Numbered from the stretch's first letter, positions 1-15,500 are shown. The stretch is 60,000 nt of DNA from Hydractinia symbiolongicarpus (GCF_029227915.1 NC_079884.1:20214001-20274000); one strand, 5' to 3'. A program made the numbers and translations. The notes: generated by a model from the sequence alone, not told the origin.

Positions 1-478
1 GTAAACATTGCCTGATTATTTTTTTTCAAGACATTCAAAGAAACGAACAGTGACAAACTAAGAGTATAATTTACGAGGTCGAGCTCAGACAGTATTGTTG
101 TGTTAATTCAGTTTTCTTGTTTTCTAAGAAAACAGAAACGAGAAAACGTTTCATCAGCAAGTTTGATTGGAATATCAAACAGTCAAAAAAAACACGTGCC
201 CACAAAAGGTTTTATTATTTTTTCTTAAATTTACCAGATGTCTCTTAATTCTCGCTCAAAAAAAATAGTCACCGTGAATATTTAGTAATTATCGTAGTTA
301 TTGCCGAAAAAATATCGGAAATATTTTTGGAGTTTTTTAAGTTCTTAGTTACATAACCTTTTTACACTGTGGAATTAAAAAATAAGTTAAAACTTGTGCT
401 CGTTTCTCAGTAGAAATATAGCATATATTTCGTGTAGATTAGCCAATCAAACGCCAGAAAAGATAATAAGAAAAGTAC

Positions 479-502
479 CTGTCTGATGCGTTGGTTTTAC
501 AT
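479..502 (-). CDS. Possible 24-nt micro-exon after T24
   Basis: TTTATTTCAG acceptor, 24 coding nt, then CAG|GTACTT donor. Phase 1 at both ends matches the gene, giving (G)DVKPTHQTG, a linker-like peptide. Support is splice signals and phase only. Confidence 0.35.
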
Positions 503-3500
503 CTGAAATAAAAAAAAAATAACTTAAATAAATTTAATAACTCTAGTAAATAAAATCAAAATTCTAAAGCGAGGTTTAAATTCAAAGAAGAAAATACAGA
601 CAGAAAATACTGGACTCTGTTTTGAATTCAAATTAATATACACCAAAGATTCTTTTGTCACGTCACAGTGGGCGTTCAAACTTTTCTGAAATAGCTATTA
701 ACAAGTGGCAGACCTTGATGTTAAATGAAGGGAATATTTTATTCTTAATAATAATAATAATATGGCGTGTAGTTAAGATGGACGGCATACCGGTGCATTG
801 AAACGTCTTTTTCTCGGTTTGTGGCTTCTCACTGCATGTCTTTTGAAGTCCATCGCAAGACAAGCGTTTAACAGTTGTTAACTGACCAATACTAACACGT
901 GACCTTTCAGCATTTCCACAAGTTTTCGTCCACATACTCCAAGGTGCCCAAGTGCATTTAATAGCACTGCACGTACCTTGAGAAAACAGACGGCTACATA
1001 GCGTAACAAAAGACACATGATATAACTGAACACTTTTACACTTTTTTGCAAAGATTAATCTTCGCGAATGTCGCGAATTTTATTTGTGTATTAGATTTCC
1101 AGAAAGCAGTAATTTTCTTGAATTTAAAACATTTCTGATAGCTGGTTTTTTAAACAAAATTGAGCAGAAAATAATCTTACATAAAGCTTCGTTATACTCG
1201 GTTTCTTCGGATGCTGGACAAGTTTGCAGCAGTCCTTCACAACTAGCTTTTTTGACTGTTTTTTCCACCACGTCAATCGCTCTTGTTCGTTGCATCTCTC
1301 CACAATCAGCAGACCACTCGGACCATGCCCCTGGTACACACTCAACAAATGGACATTCACCTACAAAAAAATACTCTATATAAATAAGCTTTTCGCCATG
1401 TATTCCACCCTTTAAAGGCATTGGCAAACGTAAAGAAAAATTTATGGCCCTCTACCATCTTCTATTTAATGTGTGTTTGTATTTGTCTGCAGTCATGCAT
1501 TTAAGTTTGTAAATGACGAGTGTCTTTTCAGGTTTTTCAGCCTGTACATATTTATTGTAAGACGGTAACGTGTACCAATTTCTCTAATTTGCCTTACAAT
1601 CGGAACAAATCCACACAGAACAAGTAACGCTATATCAAATTACTTACACAACGAAGAGCGTTTCTCTACTTCTTCCGAGTCTGGACAAGTTTGTTTTAAG
1701 CCTTCGCAGCTCTCCATCTCACTTTCCTGCACGACTGCACTGATCACTCTCCTCCGGGTTGCATTTCCACATTTTGCTGACCATTCGGACCATGCTCCTG
1801 TTTCGCAGTCAACGTAAGTACACGTACCTGCAAAAACATCGGTATAATAGCCTTCACACGGCTCGAACGAAAAGAAAACTATAATAATTGAAAAGACAAA
1901 ATTTCTTACATAATCTCTTCCTATCCTCTGTCTCTTCAGTTTTCAGACACGTTGTCGTTAATCCATCGCAACTGGATTTTTTTATGGTTTTTGATACACT
2001 TGTTATAGGCCTCGTTCTTGTCCCGCTACCACACTCTGTTGACCATTCGGACCAAACTCCAGCCACGCAATCAACGTACTCACACTCACCTGTACGTAAA
2101 TTGGTTTGCTAGGAAATTAAACTGAGGCAGGAAACAAACGAGGCTACAGGCAATACGAGAACTATGATGATGATAACATAGACAAATATTTTACACTAAG
2201 ACAGGTAGAATTCTACTGCTAGCCTTAAACAATAACACCGTTTGATTGGTTATATTTGATTCCTTTGTTTACGAGTATTTTTTATTTCTATTTTGACAAT
2301 GTAGAAAAAATTACAAAAAGTCCCCTTAGCCTAACTAAAAAATTAAAGACCATTATCGTACACGTCTTTTACTTTACTATGCCTATTATTTCAAACAAAT
2401 CTCTACCCCCAACCGCCCTTTCCAAATATAACACGAGAAAAACAGGAGCTCGCACGTAACCTCGTATACGATTCAGTCAAAGTAGTACATACAGATTTTG
2501 TCCCTGCTTTGTTCTTCATCGGGTTTTGGGCATGATTGTGTCAATCCTTCACAGCTATATCTCTCCACGATTTTCTGAATAGAATTAATTGATCGACTTC
2601 TCGTAGCTCGACCGCATTCGGTAGACCATTCAGACCACAGTCCAGGAATACATTCCACATAATCACAACGACCTATGACAAACAAATGACATGATTACCA
2701 TTTTCCTTTTCCTTTCTTCTTTTTTATTTTCCTTTGAACTTGCAAATTACTACGATGGTTCAAGTACCACTGGAGTAACAAAAATTATCGTTGTTCCAGC
2801 CCTGCGCCTGTCTCGGGCCCCCTATGACCCGAGCAATGCCGTTTTTTACAAAATAGTTTAAGCACGTTTTAAAATTTATGCATGCAAAGAAATACTTTAA
2901 TGTGCATTTAATACACTGGAATTCTCTCCTTTTTTATTGTCACTACTCTTCTTAAAATAATATTTTAAAGCTCACTGCGTGGTAATACTATTTTGGCATC
3001 CTCTTGTCATCAGGATCCTTTAAGTTCTACAAAGGCAAAATGCCCTGGAAACGAGGTATTTTGGAGTACTTTATCCTCAATTTTGTTTTAAATTCTTTAA
3101 ATTCTGGGCGTACATTTTCTTAAAGCGATAATCTTTTGTTGTCTTTTATGCCGGTTCTGTCTGACTTTTTTTATTTTCTGTTTAGCTATCTCCACTTTCT
3201 ATTTTTCAATTGAATTTGAATGTTTGAGATAGCGCAAGATATGACCGTATGATTAAATATTTCACACTAAGAGGCGGTCGTCCAAGAGTGCTTTAGCGCT
3301 ACCTAGTAATAATAATCGAGTAACACCCTCTTTGACTTGTGTGAAAGTGCTATTTTTCCTTTATTTCGTCAATGGTACTACGTAGATCACGCAGCTTTTT
3401 GCCTACAACGGTGTTAATGTATGATTGTAGGCGTGTTTGGTTCAATAAAGTCACGTGGTTGCTCTCAGTCACAGTTGTAACGCGTTAGGGATTGCACTTA

Positions 3501-6500
3501 CTATACTGCGTTAATATGTGACATGTAAAAACTGAATAAACGAGCTCAACTCAATACGCACTTCTTTCTTCCTTGAATGATACTGCTTTTTGGCTTGGGT
3601 GGTTATACATTACATAATATTTTTAGTATTCCAGTGTATCGCGTATTTTATATCACAATAATTTCTTTCCTTACATTTCTTACTCCTCGTTTCTGTCTCT
3701 TCAGATGAGGGACACGTTAAAGTCAAACCCTCGCAAGATTCTCTCTTTTCGGTTTTAGGAACTGAATTGATAATTCTAGTCCTGGTCGCTTTTCCACATT
3801 CTGTTGACCATTCTGACCATGTCCCAGGAACGCACTGCACAAATTCACACTCACCTGAAAAAGAAAAGATTTCATATATTTAATTGGCATTTTATTTGTT
3901 TACCGTAGAATATGTTTGTTTTAGGGACATTAGGTGCAACGGAATTTCACTGTGATTCTTCTCTCTCTCTCATCCAACACACAATGCATGCACAATTTGG
4001 GGTCCAATTACAGGAAGAGAAAAGCAAGCAATGTCAGCATAAAAAGAGATCGTTTTATCTATTTACCCTAACTAATTAATGAAAATCACTTACACAGCTT
4101 ATTTCTTTCCTGTATTTCTTTCGGACGAGGACATGTTTGTTGTAGTCCTTTACAATCCAACTTTTGGATGGTTTTCTTCACTGCTTTGATATCTCTACTT
4201 CGTTCAGCTGGACCACATTCAAAAGACCATTCTGACCACACCTCCGAGACACACTGTACATAAGGACACGTGCCTATAATGTTGATAAAACATTTGAAGA
4301 TTTTAAGTTCTTAAATTGGAAAAAACATCTTTTCTAAGTCTCATTACTATTAAGCTAGTTCGAAGTATTTTTATTTCTTTTTTTTGGAGGGGAAGGGGTG
4401 TACCCAGCCCCCCCCCCCCCCCTAAGGTCTTTTTTTAAGTTATAACTTCGGTGAAACAAACTCCCAATTAATCACCCAAGGTATATTACATCTCATTATT
4501 TACAACAATTTTCTAGCAAAAATAAATTAGCACATAGTATTAATTATTACCTGACTGATACAAAAAAACGGTTATAGTATAAAGAAAACCGATGATTTGA
4601 TTGGTTTACGGCTTATTAAAACAGGGCTTTGTATGGAGCCACACTAACCGGTTTGGGAAGCCATTATTAAAATAGTAATATAAAAACGTAAACAAATAAA
4701 AGCATTTCCATAGCACACAAAAAATATAAAAGTAGCTCACCCAAAACCATTTTTTTGTTTCAATTCATATAAACAATGATTCGAATTTGTTTGGTGAATT
4801 TACAAAAGTTTTAAATCGAACGATCTTAAATTCCAAAAGTCCGAACATGCGTTTTTATTCTTTCTTGGCGGCTTGGAAATAGCAATTTAAAAAATAGCAT
4901 TGTTGTTTTTTGTTCACAAAGGAATGTTTATTTTCAGTACAAAATGCAACATAGCACGTATAGCTCAGTAGAAATAAGAATGTAGATTTTTCTCCTGATC
5001 CCTTTTTCTTTACTGAATTTAGAAGAAAAATTATCCAATTGTGAAATTTGAGCTTTTGTCAAAAATTATAATGGAAAACAAAACCTACATAGTACGCTGC
5101 TCGTCTCCTTCTCTTCCGATCGTGGGCACGTTGTTTTCAATCCATCACAGCTGTGACGTAGAACTGTTTGGTAAATCGCTTTTATACTTCTACTTCTTTC
5201 GCGATTTCCACATTCAGCCGACCATTCAGACCAAGTCTGTGGAATACAGTTGACTTCTTTACACTCACCTATGGTTAAGAAATTTAAGCGATGAAACATC
5301 GTAATATTGCAAAAATCTCACGGGTCGAAAAAAGATATATTTCATTATTTTCACGGATACTCGTTTCCAAATTTTTTTAATTAATTTTTTCGCGGGTATT
5401 CTTTATCGGATTGAAATGAAAGCAAAGTAGTATCAGGTATTGAAGCATACGGCAATTCATTTAAATAATTCAAAAATTTTATTCCGTAAAATGTTTTTAA
5501 TTTTTTGCATTATAAATAAATCAGGAATTTAATTTTTTATTTCTCAAGCTTATATACACAAGCAAATAAAAGTTAAAAAATCTTAAAAGTGTTAAAAACA
5601 CTTTTTATATACTCATGTGGTTTTTTTTAGCACAATAGGTAAAAAAAACATCTTTATTATTTTTTATCGTAACGGCTTAAAATGTCTTGATAACTTCCCT
5701 CCATTTTTGTGGAAATATGACGCAATAAACAATATTGTGTCGCTAATACCTCTACCTATGAGATTTTGTTTTTTCTAATGTTAAAAATGAGTCTTTAGCC
5801 AGATATGGCGGCAAATACTTTAAATAATTTTTAAATAGAATGGTATTTTCAAAAATTGATGCAAAACAATGGAGATCTGAATAAGAGCAATTTGACCATA
5901 TCGTTTAGTGGAAAAAATATTTTGTTAAAAGTAACCAAAGCGCCAAGTCAGGAGTGTATTTTTCATTTTAGATTTTTCTCCATCTTGGAAATTCCTTACA
6001 TAAAATGAAGTACATCACCATATAGATGAGTTGCGCCGTGACGTAATGTCTTGCTTTTGCATCGAGAACAATGGACATGGACACGCATATGCAGAGACAA
6101 AAAAATTAACAACATATCGCAACGATTAAAGATATTAAGTGAAAAAAACACAGAAGCTAAAACTGGGAAGTCTCCTGTTATAAAGAGAGAAGATAATAGT
6201 TTATATAGTCAACTATATAGTCTATATAACTGTCAATTTAGCCTAGGTCCTTCATTTCTTGCCTGTCAGAATGTTCGCGCATATACGAACTTTGTAAACA
6301 CTCACAACTCATCCAAACACGTATTTTCAAAAAATAATATTTTGTCTTAGTTTCGAGATCTTTTAAATATGTATATGAGTGTGTGTCAAAACTACGGTAA
6401 CTCTACCGTATCATTAAAAGGTCTTTTTAAGTTCTAGCGACTCTTATAAAAAGGACTAGGACTTTTGAATACGAAAAGTATGAAAAGTATGACGCGAAAT

Positions 6501-9500
6501 TTCTAAGAATGTATCATCCCACTTCGTAGCCTTAAATTAAATAATGATACAACTTACACATCTCTGTTCTTTTTTCCACCTCCTGGTCTTTTGGACATGT
6601 CTGCCTCAATCCTTCACAGTTATATTTAAGTATAGTCCTCTCTACCGTATGCAGCAATCTTCTTCTTTCTCCTGCACCACATTTTGTAGACCATTCTGAC
6701 CACGCCCCAGGAACACATTCTACATACTTGCATTCACCAGGTGGACCTAACATCGAAAAATTGATTAGTTAGATCTAATAAGTATTATGGAAAGGTTGAA
6801 ATACCCAAAATGTCGAACTTGAAAACTAACTGGAGTAAAAGTCATAGTTTTATTATTGAGGACTCACTGTCAAGACAAAATAATCAGACATATTTAAGAA
6901 TGACAAGTTGGTCATCTTCTTAAAACATTTTTCATCAGTCCCGACTCGAAAGTATGTTTCAGTAGTGGATGTCTTTAATACGAAACATTTCAGTGCTGGG
7001 AATAATTTTAGATTGTAAACACAAATTTCGTTGTAATACTTATTCATACTTCGTACTTATGTGGAAAAATGTTTGGGTTAATGTAATTTTTGAGCAGTGA
7101 AAATGATATTTTTTGCTGAAAAAAATTGTAATGCAATAACCAAAAATCACTTACAATAATTCGTTCTTGTCTCTGTTTCTTCGGAATTTTTACAAGTCAA
7201 TGTAAGGCCTTCACAAGTCAGTCTCCTTGTTGTTTTTTGAACAGCATTGATACTTCGTGTTCTTTTCGCACCGTTGCATTCTGCAGACCACTCTGTCCAG
7301 GGACCTGGTACGCATTGTACGTACTTGCATTCACCTGTGTCCATAATATAACAGATAATCACACCGTTTAGGCAGAAAACTGTTAAAGACATGGAGAGGT
7401 AGACATTTTATAGAAACGTATTTTTTCAATTTAGTGTGATGACAGTCTTTTTAACTCAGTTTCATACTGGTACTGTAAGATACGAGAAATTTAAACCCCA
7501 GGGCGTACTGATTGAGCATTCTATTTAAGGTACCATTTTATTTCGAATGCTAACGCTGTTTCCTAATTTTCAACAGCCTTCACTCTCCAAGAGAAAGAAG
7601 CTTAATTCTTAAACTTTACTGTTCAACATGATTTTGTAAAACTCTGGGGATGCTAACACCAAAATAATTTTTTAACTGAAAGTTCTCACTTTAATAATCC
7701 GTACAAAAGAAGGAACAAATTTGTTGACAGCAATAAAAGATTTGAGATATCGAACATTTGAGATATTCAAACATGACTCGCAATAGGAGCACTTACACAA
7801 TTTTTCCTGATTTTCGGTTTCTTTTGACTTTAGACATGATTGTTGAAGCCCCGTGCAATCATACTGCATTACTGTTTTTATAATGGTGTTGATTGGTCGA
7901 CTTCTTGATATGCGACCACATTCTGCTGACCACTTAGACCACTGTCCGGCAACACATTCAACATGTTCACACTCACCTGAATAAAACGAGAATATGCAAC
8001 AGTGTGGACAAGGAATGCATTTCGACAAAACTTGCTACACATTTTTGAGAAATAAAATCCTACATTTGATATTTCTTTTTTCATTTTCTTCTTTCATCGG
8101 ACAGGATGTTGGCAACCCTTCACAACTTTCTTTCATAGCAATTTTCTTCACAATCTGTATTTTTCTTTTTCTTTCTCCAGTACCACATTCGGCTGACCAT
8201 TCAGACCATGCTGCTGGCTTACACTCTACATACTCGCATTTACCTGTTAAAAAAAAGGATTAGATATAACACAAAATATTTACAGTAATTTAATACAGAA
8301 ATTGTTTGGCAACGATAGCGCGAACACTGTTATCGGGCTTAATGCAAAACAATTTTTAAAACAAGGTCAATTTAGTATCATTCAAGGAAGAGTCCATCGC
8401 AACAAGAATTTATGATTTTGCTTCACATCAATCATGCAACAGAATAAACAAAATCAAAATGTTGCTTTTTCAAAAAACAAATAAAAAATTACATTCCCAC
8501 CATTCAAAACTAATAAAAACATTTATATCAGAGTTTCTATAGCAATTTTTACGTAGATCTTTCACGAAGATTTTATAAACATTTTAGGCGTATTGCTTTA
8601 CCCTGTGTACGATAATACACAACTGAATTAAAAATCGAAAAGAAGCATTTTGTCTTACATAACTTGGTTCTTGACTGCTGCTCAGTTGTAGTAGGGCAAG
8701 TTTTTTTCAAACCATCGCAACTATATCTTTCAACAGTCCTCGATATAATTTGCATAACACGACTCCTTGTCGCTTTTCCACAATCTGCAGACCATGGCGA
8801 CCAGGTAGCTGCAACACATTCTACATAGCTGCATGAACCTAAAAAAATCATTAACTGTTACTTTCTTCAACCATTTTTTTTAAAATTTATTTTGTTAAAT
8901 ATTTACAATTTTTGGTCATTTTCGATACGTACAAAGTTTGTTTCTGCTTTCTGTTTCTTCTGTGTTTGGACAAGATGTTGTCAAACCAGTACATGTTGAT
9001 TTCATTACAGATTTTTGAACAGACTGTATCCTTCTTGTACGTGTGGCCTTTCCACAATTCGCGGACCAACCAGACCATGTATTTGGCACACACTGCACAT
9101 AGTTACATTGACCTGCACGAAATTTTCAATTATAAAAACGTATTTGTTACATCAAAGAAAGTTTAAGATTTTCACTATTCTTTTCTTTTGGTGAACCTAG
9201 TACTTACAAAAATGGATATGTGAATGTTAACTTCAGCAGTCCTTTTTTTATGTCTTCTCTACAACAGCACTTTAAAAAAAGCCATAAATCGCGAGAAAAA
9301 ATTTTTTGTGAGTTTCTTTGTTGCAAAATTTACAAAATAATTTGGCTAACTTCGTGAAAATTTATTCCCCTAAGATATTTGCAGAAAAATTAAGGAGTGT
9401 TTTTTGTTCGTTTACATACATAGCATACATACATAAACATTTAAATACTGTATTTTTTCAATTTTATAAATCTGTATTGCATCTTACATAGCGTAGTTCT

Positions 9501-12500
9501 CTTTTGTTCTTCACTTTGTGGACAAGATTGTTTTAATCCATCACAGCTGTACAACCGTTGAGTGACTGTTTCTTTCAAATAAGTTCTACTTCTTGTCGCA
9601 AAACCACAGGAGGAGGACCAGCTTGTCCAGGCTTTGGCTGTGCATTTCACTGAAGAGCAGTTACCTTCGAAAGCAAAAGTATATAAATTTTAGTATAATG
9701 TAGTCAAATAAATATAATATAAAAAAAATTAAAACATTTTAGCATCTGGTAGATATGATTATGGTAAAACTGAGAACATTTCAAATTTTATTACAGTAAA
9801 TTGTCGAGGCTGAAATAAACAAAAAACCAAGTTTTTTTGTATTTTTTTTAAAAATGCCCCCCTTAACTAAGCGCTAAGGGGCGGTTATTTAAATATAAAG
9901 AGGAGACTTATACAAAATTTGTGGAAATTAGAAAAACAACCTTTTACTCAAAAGAGCTTTGTTCTTATAATTACACGCAGCACAAATTTTCATGTCAAAA
10001 TATATTTTCGTCTTTTTGTTTAAGCAGTTCGCTATTAGTAGTAAGTAAGTATATATTATCTTATATTTCGTGTTCTGGTAAGATTGTTCTTATAAAACAA
10101 ACATCGTGTAAATCATTTATAAACATTGATATAGAAAATCTAAAGAAACCATTTGCTTTAAAAAAATACTAACAGAGAACAGGTTTTCTTTGTACTTGAG
10201 TTGTATAAGCAGAACAAGAAGTCAACAATCCATCACATGTCAGGGCTCTAACTTTCGTTTTTTTTATTGTCGTTTTGACAGTACGTGATCGCGATAAATA
10301 ACCACAACTTCCACTCCATTCTGACCAATCATTGTATGTACATACTGCATATTCGCAGTCACGCTCACCTGCAACAGACATTGAAATAAAGGGCTAGAAT
10401 ACTGATTTATATATATAAAAAAATGATATACGTATTTGTTAAACACGTTTCAGAAGTGTATGCGTATATAAAGATAGGTGCTGGAGGGTAATGGTAAGTG
10501 GTGCTGGTGGGTTTTGCTGGTGGGTACTGGTGGGTGGTGCCGGTGGGTGCTGGTTGGTGGTTCTGGTGGGTCATACTGGAGAGTGGGTGCTGGTGGTGGT
10601 GGTAAATGAAATCAAATAATAAATTAAATGTATAAACATGCATAGCTCATTGTTTTTAATTAGGATTTATTTTATTGAAATGCATAGACAGCATACAGAA
10701 TTATCTCTCTCAATATGTTGCAGTGAGTAGTTCAAGCAATCTTAAAATTCAAACGAACAGACATACAAGGAGCAAGGGTAAACGATTGGGTTTCTGTTTC
10801 TTTTGTTTCTTTACAACCAAAACTCTTTTGTACTGAAGAACAATCATATGAAAACTGGTGGTTCACATATTTTCTTAATTTTCGTATCCTTGTAGCACGA
10901 CCACATGTCGTTGACCACTTTGACCATGCATCCCAAGCACATCTTTCAACACGACAGGGACCTAAACCAAAGATAGATCATTATTATAGAATCTTTTTAC
11001 CTTTATGATGAATAACAAATACATTCAATGAAATCATAACAACGCATATGGCTGCTCTTTACAGTGTCACAGTGCAACTGTACAAACCCATTTCACAACT
11101 GACAAGCAGTTGTCACTTGCAAAGTGAAAATATGGTCCCTATTCTAAATTAACTCCTATTTTTAGCCTTTTTGATTATTTTTTAACTGTGCGTTCCTAGT
11201 GATGTTAGTGTGCATTCAATATTTGCTAACACATCAAATCAAAAAAAAAAAAAACAATTCGTTCAGATCAGCAATTTTTATACTTACAGTAGACATTCTT
11301 AGCCTCAACGTTCGGTGTTTTTGAACAACGCTTCGTATTTAAATCTGTTGGGCATCTTGTGTAGTAATTTTTTGTGTGTTTTGTTTCAAGAAGGATACGT
11401 TGACGTTTCATGTTAGCGCCACAGGTGGTACTGAATGCTGACCAAGTACCCCAATTGCAAGTGTAGAATGTACAAGTTACAACTGTCTCTAGATAATGAA
11501 AAATATAAATTTAAATATTCTTGTGCTGTTAATCTTCCTGGTTACACAATTGTGCTTTAGAATTATGTTTTACAAATGAGGAACACGTGTTGTAAAAGAA
11601 ACTTGCAATTCCCCTTGTCTTAAAACAACAGTTGTGACATATTGTAAATGAATGTTACAGTATTTATACTATTTTTCCCGCACTTCTATATTCCCGCCTC
11701 TCTTGTTAAACCCACGTCTTTGACATAAGTTGAAAAAAAATCCATCATGATTCTGTCACCTTTTTAGAAGCTTGCTCTGTGTTTTAAAGAAGACAATGCT
11801 TATCCGAAAAAAAACTACTTATGTATACCGTATGTATATGCTTGTAGACTCTTACAACAATTACAACAGTTTTAGATCAAGTAGACCTTTCTTTCAGGTA
11901 GAATACACGGGAAAAACAATTCAAGTTTTCAAAAACTTATGCTTACAAGTCTAAAATTACATGTTTGTATTATGACAGAATTAAAAGCAAAAGAGTTTAA
12001 AATAAATAACCTAGTGGTTATAAATCATATTAACGGCTAGGACATGAAATAATAACACTAACTTCTGCATGCTTGAAGAAGTTTCTCTTCTTTATGAGTT
12101 GCTTGGCATGTTGTTGGTAACCCTGCACATCCACCATATCGTTTTGTAACTTTACTGTACGCATAATACAATTTTCTTGTTCGGTGAACTTTATCACACG
12201 TACCAGACCATGCAGACCATCCATAGTAGGAACAATGCTTGTAATGACACTCCTTGACTGAAAAAAATACAGGTAAGTCAAAGATGTATATCGATGTTAA
12301 TTATTAATCCGTGAAAAAAACTCTGGAATTGTTCGTCCTTCATTATCCACTTAGGTAAGTCAAGCTTCTGTACACATTTCGTGCACGTTTAGTACGAAGT
12401 AATTCTTGCAACAATATTGCAGACAGAATACCAGTATGAATAAAAAAATAAGATTTCAAATTTACAAGTTTCCAGCTTACATTTCTATTTTGCACTCAAA

Positions 12501-15500
12501 TTTTCAGCCTATCAAGCTGCTTAGCAGTTTGGCAAATTTTAAGCAAAATCACAACCCCATACCTTGCTAATCCAGTTGCTGATTAAGCTAAAACCTGCAG
12601 TTATGGTACGGACATTATTTTGAGATTTCGTCTGGTGTCGATTATTAACAAAGTTGCCAAATGTTTAATTGCAATGCGTAAGTTTTCTAAATGTACATTA
12701 AAAATTTTTTTATTATTATTCTACCTGCACATGTCGCTTGTCGAACACGATTCACGATGGATTTCAAATCACTCAATCCATTAACATGGAAAATGTTAGC
12801 ATCATTGGTTGCAATTGCTTTCAACTCATTCCGATTAACATTGCCTACTCCAACTACAAAAATGTCGATTCCATTAGCAGCAAGTTTATCTGAAGCCTGT
12901 TTAACAATGGTTGGGCCAGCTTGACTGTTCCCATCTGTGATAACTATCAAAGCCTAATGAACAGTTGGATATAAGCATTTTTATTAGAGAAATTAGAGAA
13001 ATAATTTATTAGAGAAATATCTGGGAGCAGTAATACTATTTGTTAAAATTACTTTAATGGACAATGCACCCTGCAAAGGGTAAATGGTCCATGGCCAGTA
13101 AGTGCAGTTGAAAACGAATATTAAAATGCCAGGCTACTAAAGAATTGCACTACAAATTTAACGTTATAACACTAATAATGTCCCCTCACTTTTGATATAC
13201 CATATCTTGCACCATTGCTCCATGTAAACATTCGATTTTGAGCCATTTCTAAAGCTTTTTCGGTACCAGTATTACCACCTAAAAACATATTTATTTGATT
13301 TGATGAACACCACAACAAAGTGAAGCTTTTTTTAAATACAAAAAATGATGCATCTTCTTCATTGTGTTTATAACCTCTCAAAATTAGTATTTTTGCGTTA
13401 CTATTTTTGTTTTACCCGTGGAAAACTCTATAAGAATTTAACTACAAGTTTGGATCACAGACAGATACTCGTATGGTAAGCATTATGATATAAAACGAAA
13501 GTTTAATCACAATTGTTTTTTAAGTCAACTCGTATCACTTGCCTCCTGTTTAAAGTGTCCTGTTAAACAGACACCAATGAGTTCTGATCATGGGTCGTAA
13601 ACATAAAACATACATAAAAAATAAACGCATCAGTGTATATTTGTTATTTCACATCGTTAATTTAATTTCAACATCAGTTATTCTAAAAAGTTTTGCATAA
13701 AGCGAAAAGCGAAAAAAAAGTTCTTACCATACATATTAATTCGATCAAGTGCACCGTTTAAACCATATTTGTTATAACCAGGGTAGTCTCTAAAACTAAA
13801 TCTGAATCTTGGATCAGTTGAGAATGTGATGACTGAAACCAAAGTGTTTGTCATTCCAATGGGTAAATAATCAGTGAAATATTTTACAAAGTCTGTTTCT
13901 TTGCGAAACAAATTTGGATGGATTGATGTTGATTCATCAAGAATGACACCTAGGTCCAATTTGCACTCTGTCGTAACGCCTAAATATAATATAAAAAATA
14001 AAACTTATGTTGTTGTAATGCAAAAAATAGCTGCTATAGTTATTAACAAATTATACTATTTTTATTATGATTTGGGAGGATTTGTGAAGTTAGAAGATAT
14101 GGTAACACACTGAGAAAAGAGTGAAAAAGAGAATAAAAGAAAAATTGCATGGTTTGGTTTATTTACAGAAGTACATATTTAATACGTACAGAGTATACCT
14201 ACGCATGTGAAGTGATAACTTTTGATTCTATATTGCTTAATTAAGCAGCCACTTACAATTTTTGTAGATTCGAAGATTACATGTTTTTTTTATAACCAAG
14301 TGAAAGTTTGAAATCAGGCTGGGATATGCTTAACAGTTCGATTATGTTATGCTCATTGGAGGAAAAATTGATGAACAAAACTAAATTATGGTTACACAAG
14401 CTCAGGCAGTGAAAATAACGATGACACAAGTTAAAAACTCATAGAAGGATTACCGAGGTTAAGCAACGTGTTTAGCATATGCTTAGAGAATTCCCTATCT
14501 TAGCCTGCATATGTTGAATATGTGATTTTGTTAGATTTTGATGTGAAAGATGATTTTTTCCATTAGCAAAAATGTTTTCTTACATGGCTTAACATTTGCT
14601 GATTGTGTCTCTTTTTCATTTTGAATTTTACACCCATGTGCTATTTCTGCAGCCTTGCAATCATAAAAATATTGATATTGAGATGTTTTACGCAGTTGGC
14701 GTGTTCTTGTTACACTTCCACATGTACCTGACCAACCCGACCAAGATAACCATGAACACTGACTGATACGACATGGACCTAGAAGTATACGTAAAAATTA
14801 AAGACATTATTGCTAAATATTATCATGTCATTAGCTTCTTTTTTATTAACAGTGTTTCTTTTTATTAATAAAAGTTCTGTATATCAAGCTACAATGTACA
14901 AAATACCTACAAGAATGATCGCTATCAAAATGTAATTCATGCTACATGTTAAATTTATCACTTTAGTGTTAAAAAGTTAATTTTAGAAAAGTTGACTTGT
15001 GATTAAGTTTTTTGGTACGTTAAAATTATTTATACCAATATATCAACAGTTTAAAAACAATAAAATTGACATGCAGGTAAGACAAATTAGTTCTTACATA
15101 ATACATTGGCGGTTGAAACTTGAGGCGTTTTTGAACAAGGGGTAAGTTTTAAGTTTGAAGGACAGCGGGTGTAATAATGAGCACTTCTTTGCTTCTGCAT
15201 TAAAAACCTTTGTTTTTTTGTGTTGTATCCACATGTGGCACTTGCCATTGACCATTCTCCCCAGTTGCATTCATAATACGTGCACATTACTATGGAGGCT
15301 AAATGAAAAATATTACACGCATAGCTACATAGTCCATACTTTTATACAAACTACATTTATTCAGCTGTTCTTTCCTTATTGTTTTTAAATAATTTGTAAC
15401 TATAAACCAACTATAATGTCTAATAACAAGTTACATTACAAGAAAGCAAGATTCTGATTTTCTTAAATCACCAAAAAATTGATGCCTAAATTTTTGAATC

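Noticed and set aside
1-60. Further vWA/TSP1 exon at the left edge (AATCAG acceptor)
   Set aside because: An AG exists in phase, but the upstream tract is purine-rich rather than pyrimidine-rich and only a few codons are visible.
7994-8263. Plus-strand frames opposite the TSP1 exons, here and elsewhere
   Set aside because: They are shadows of the minus-strand TSP1 exons and lack domain sense.
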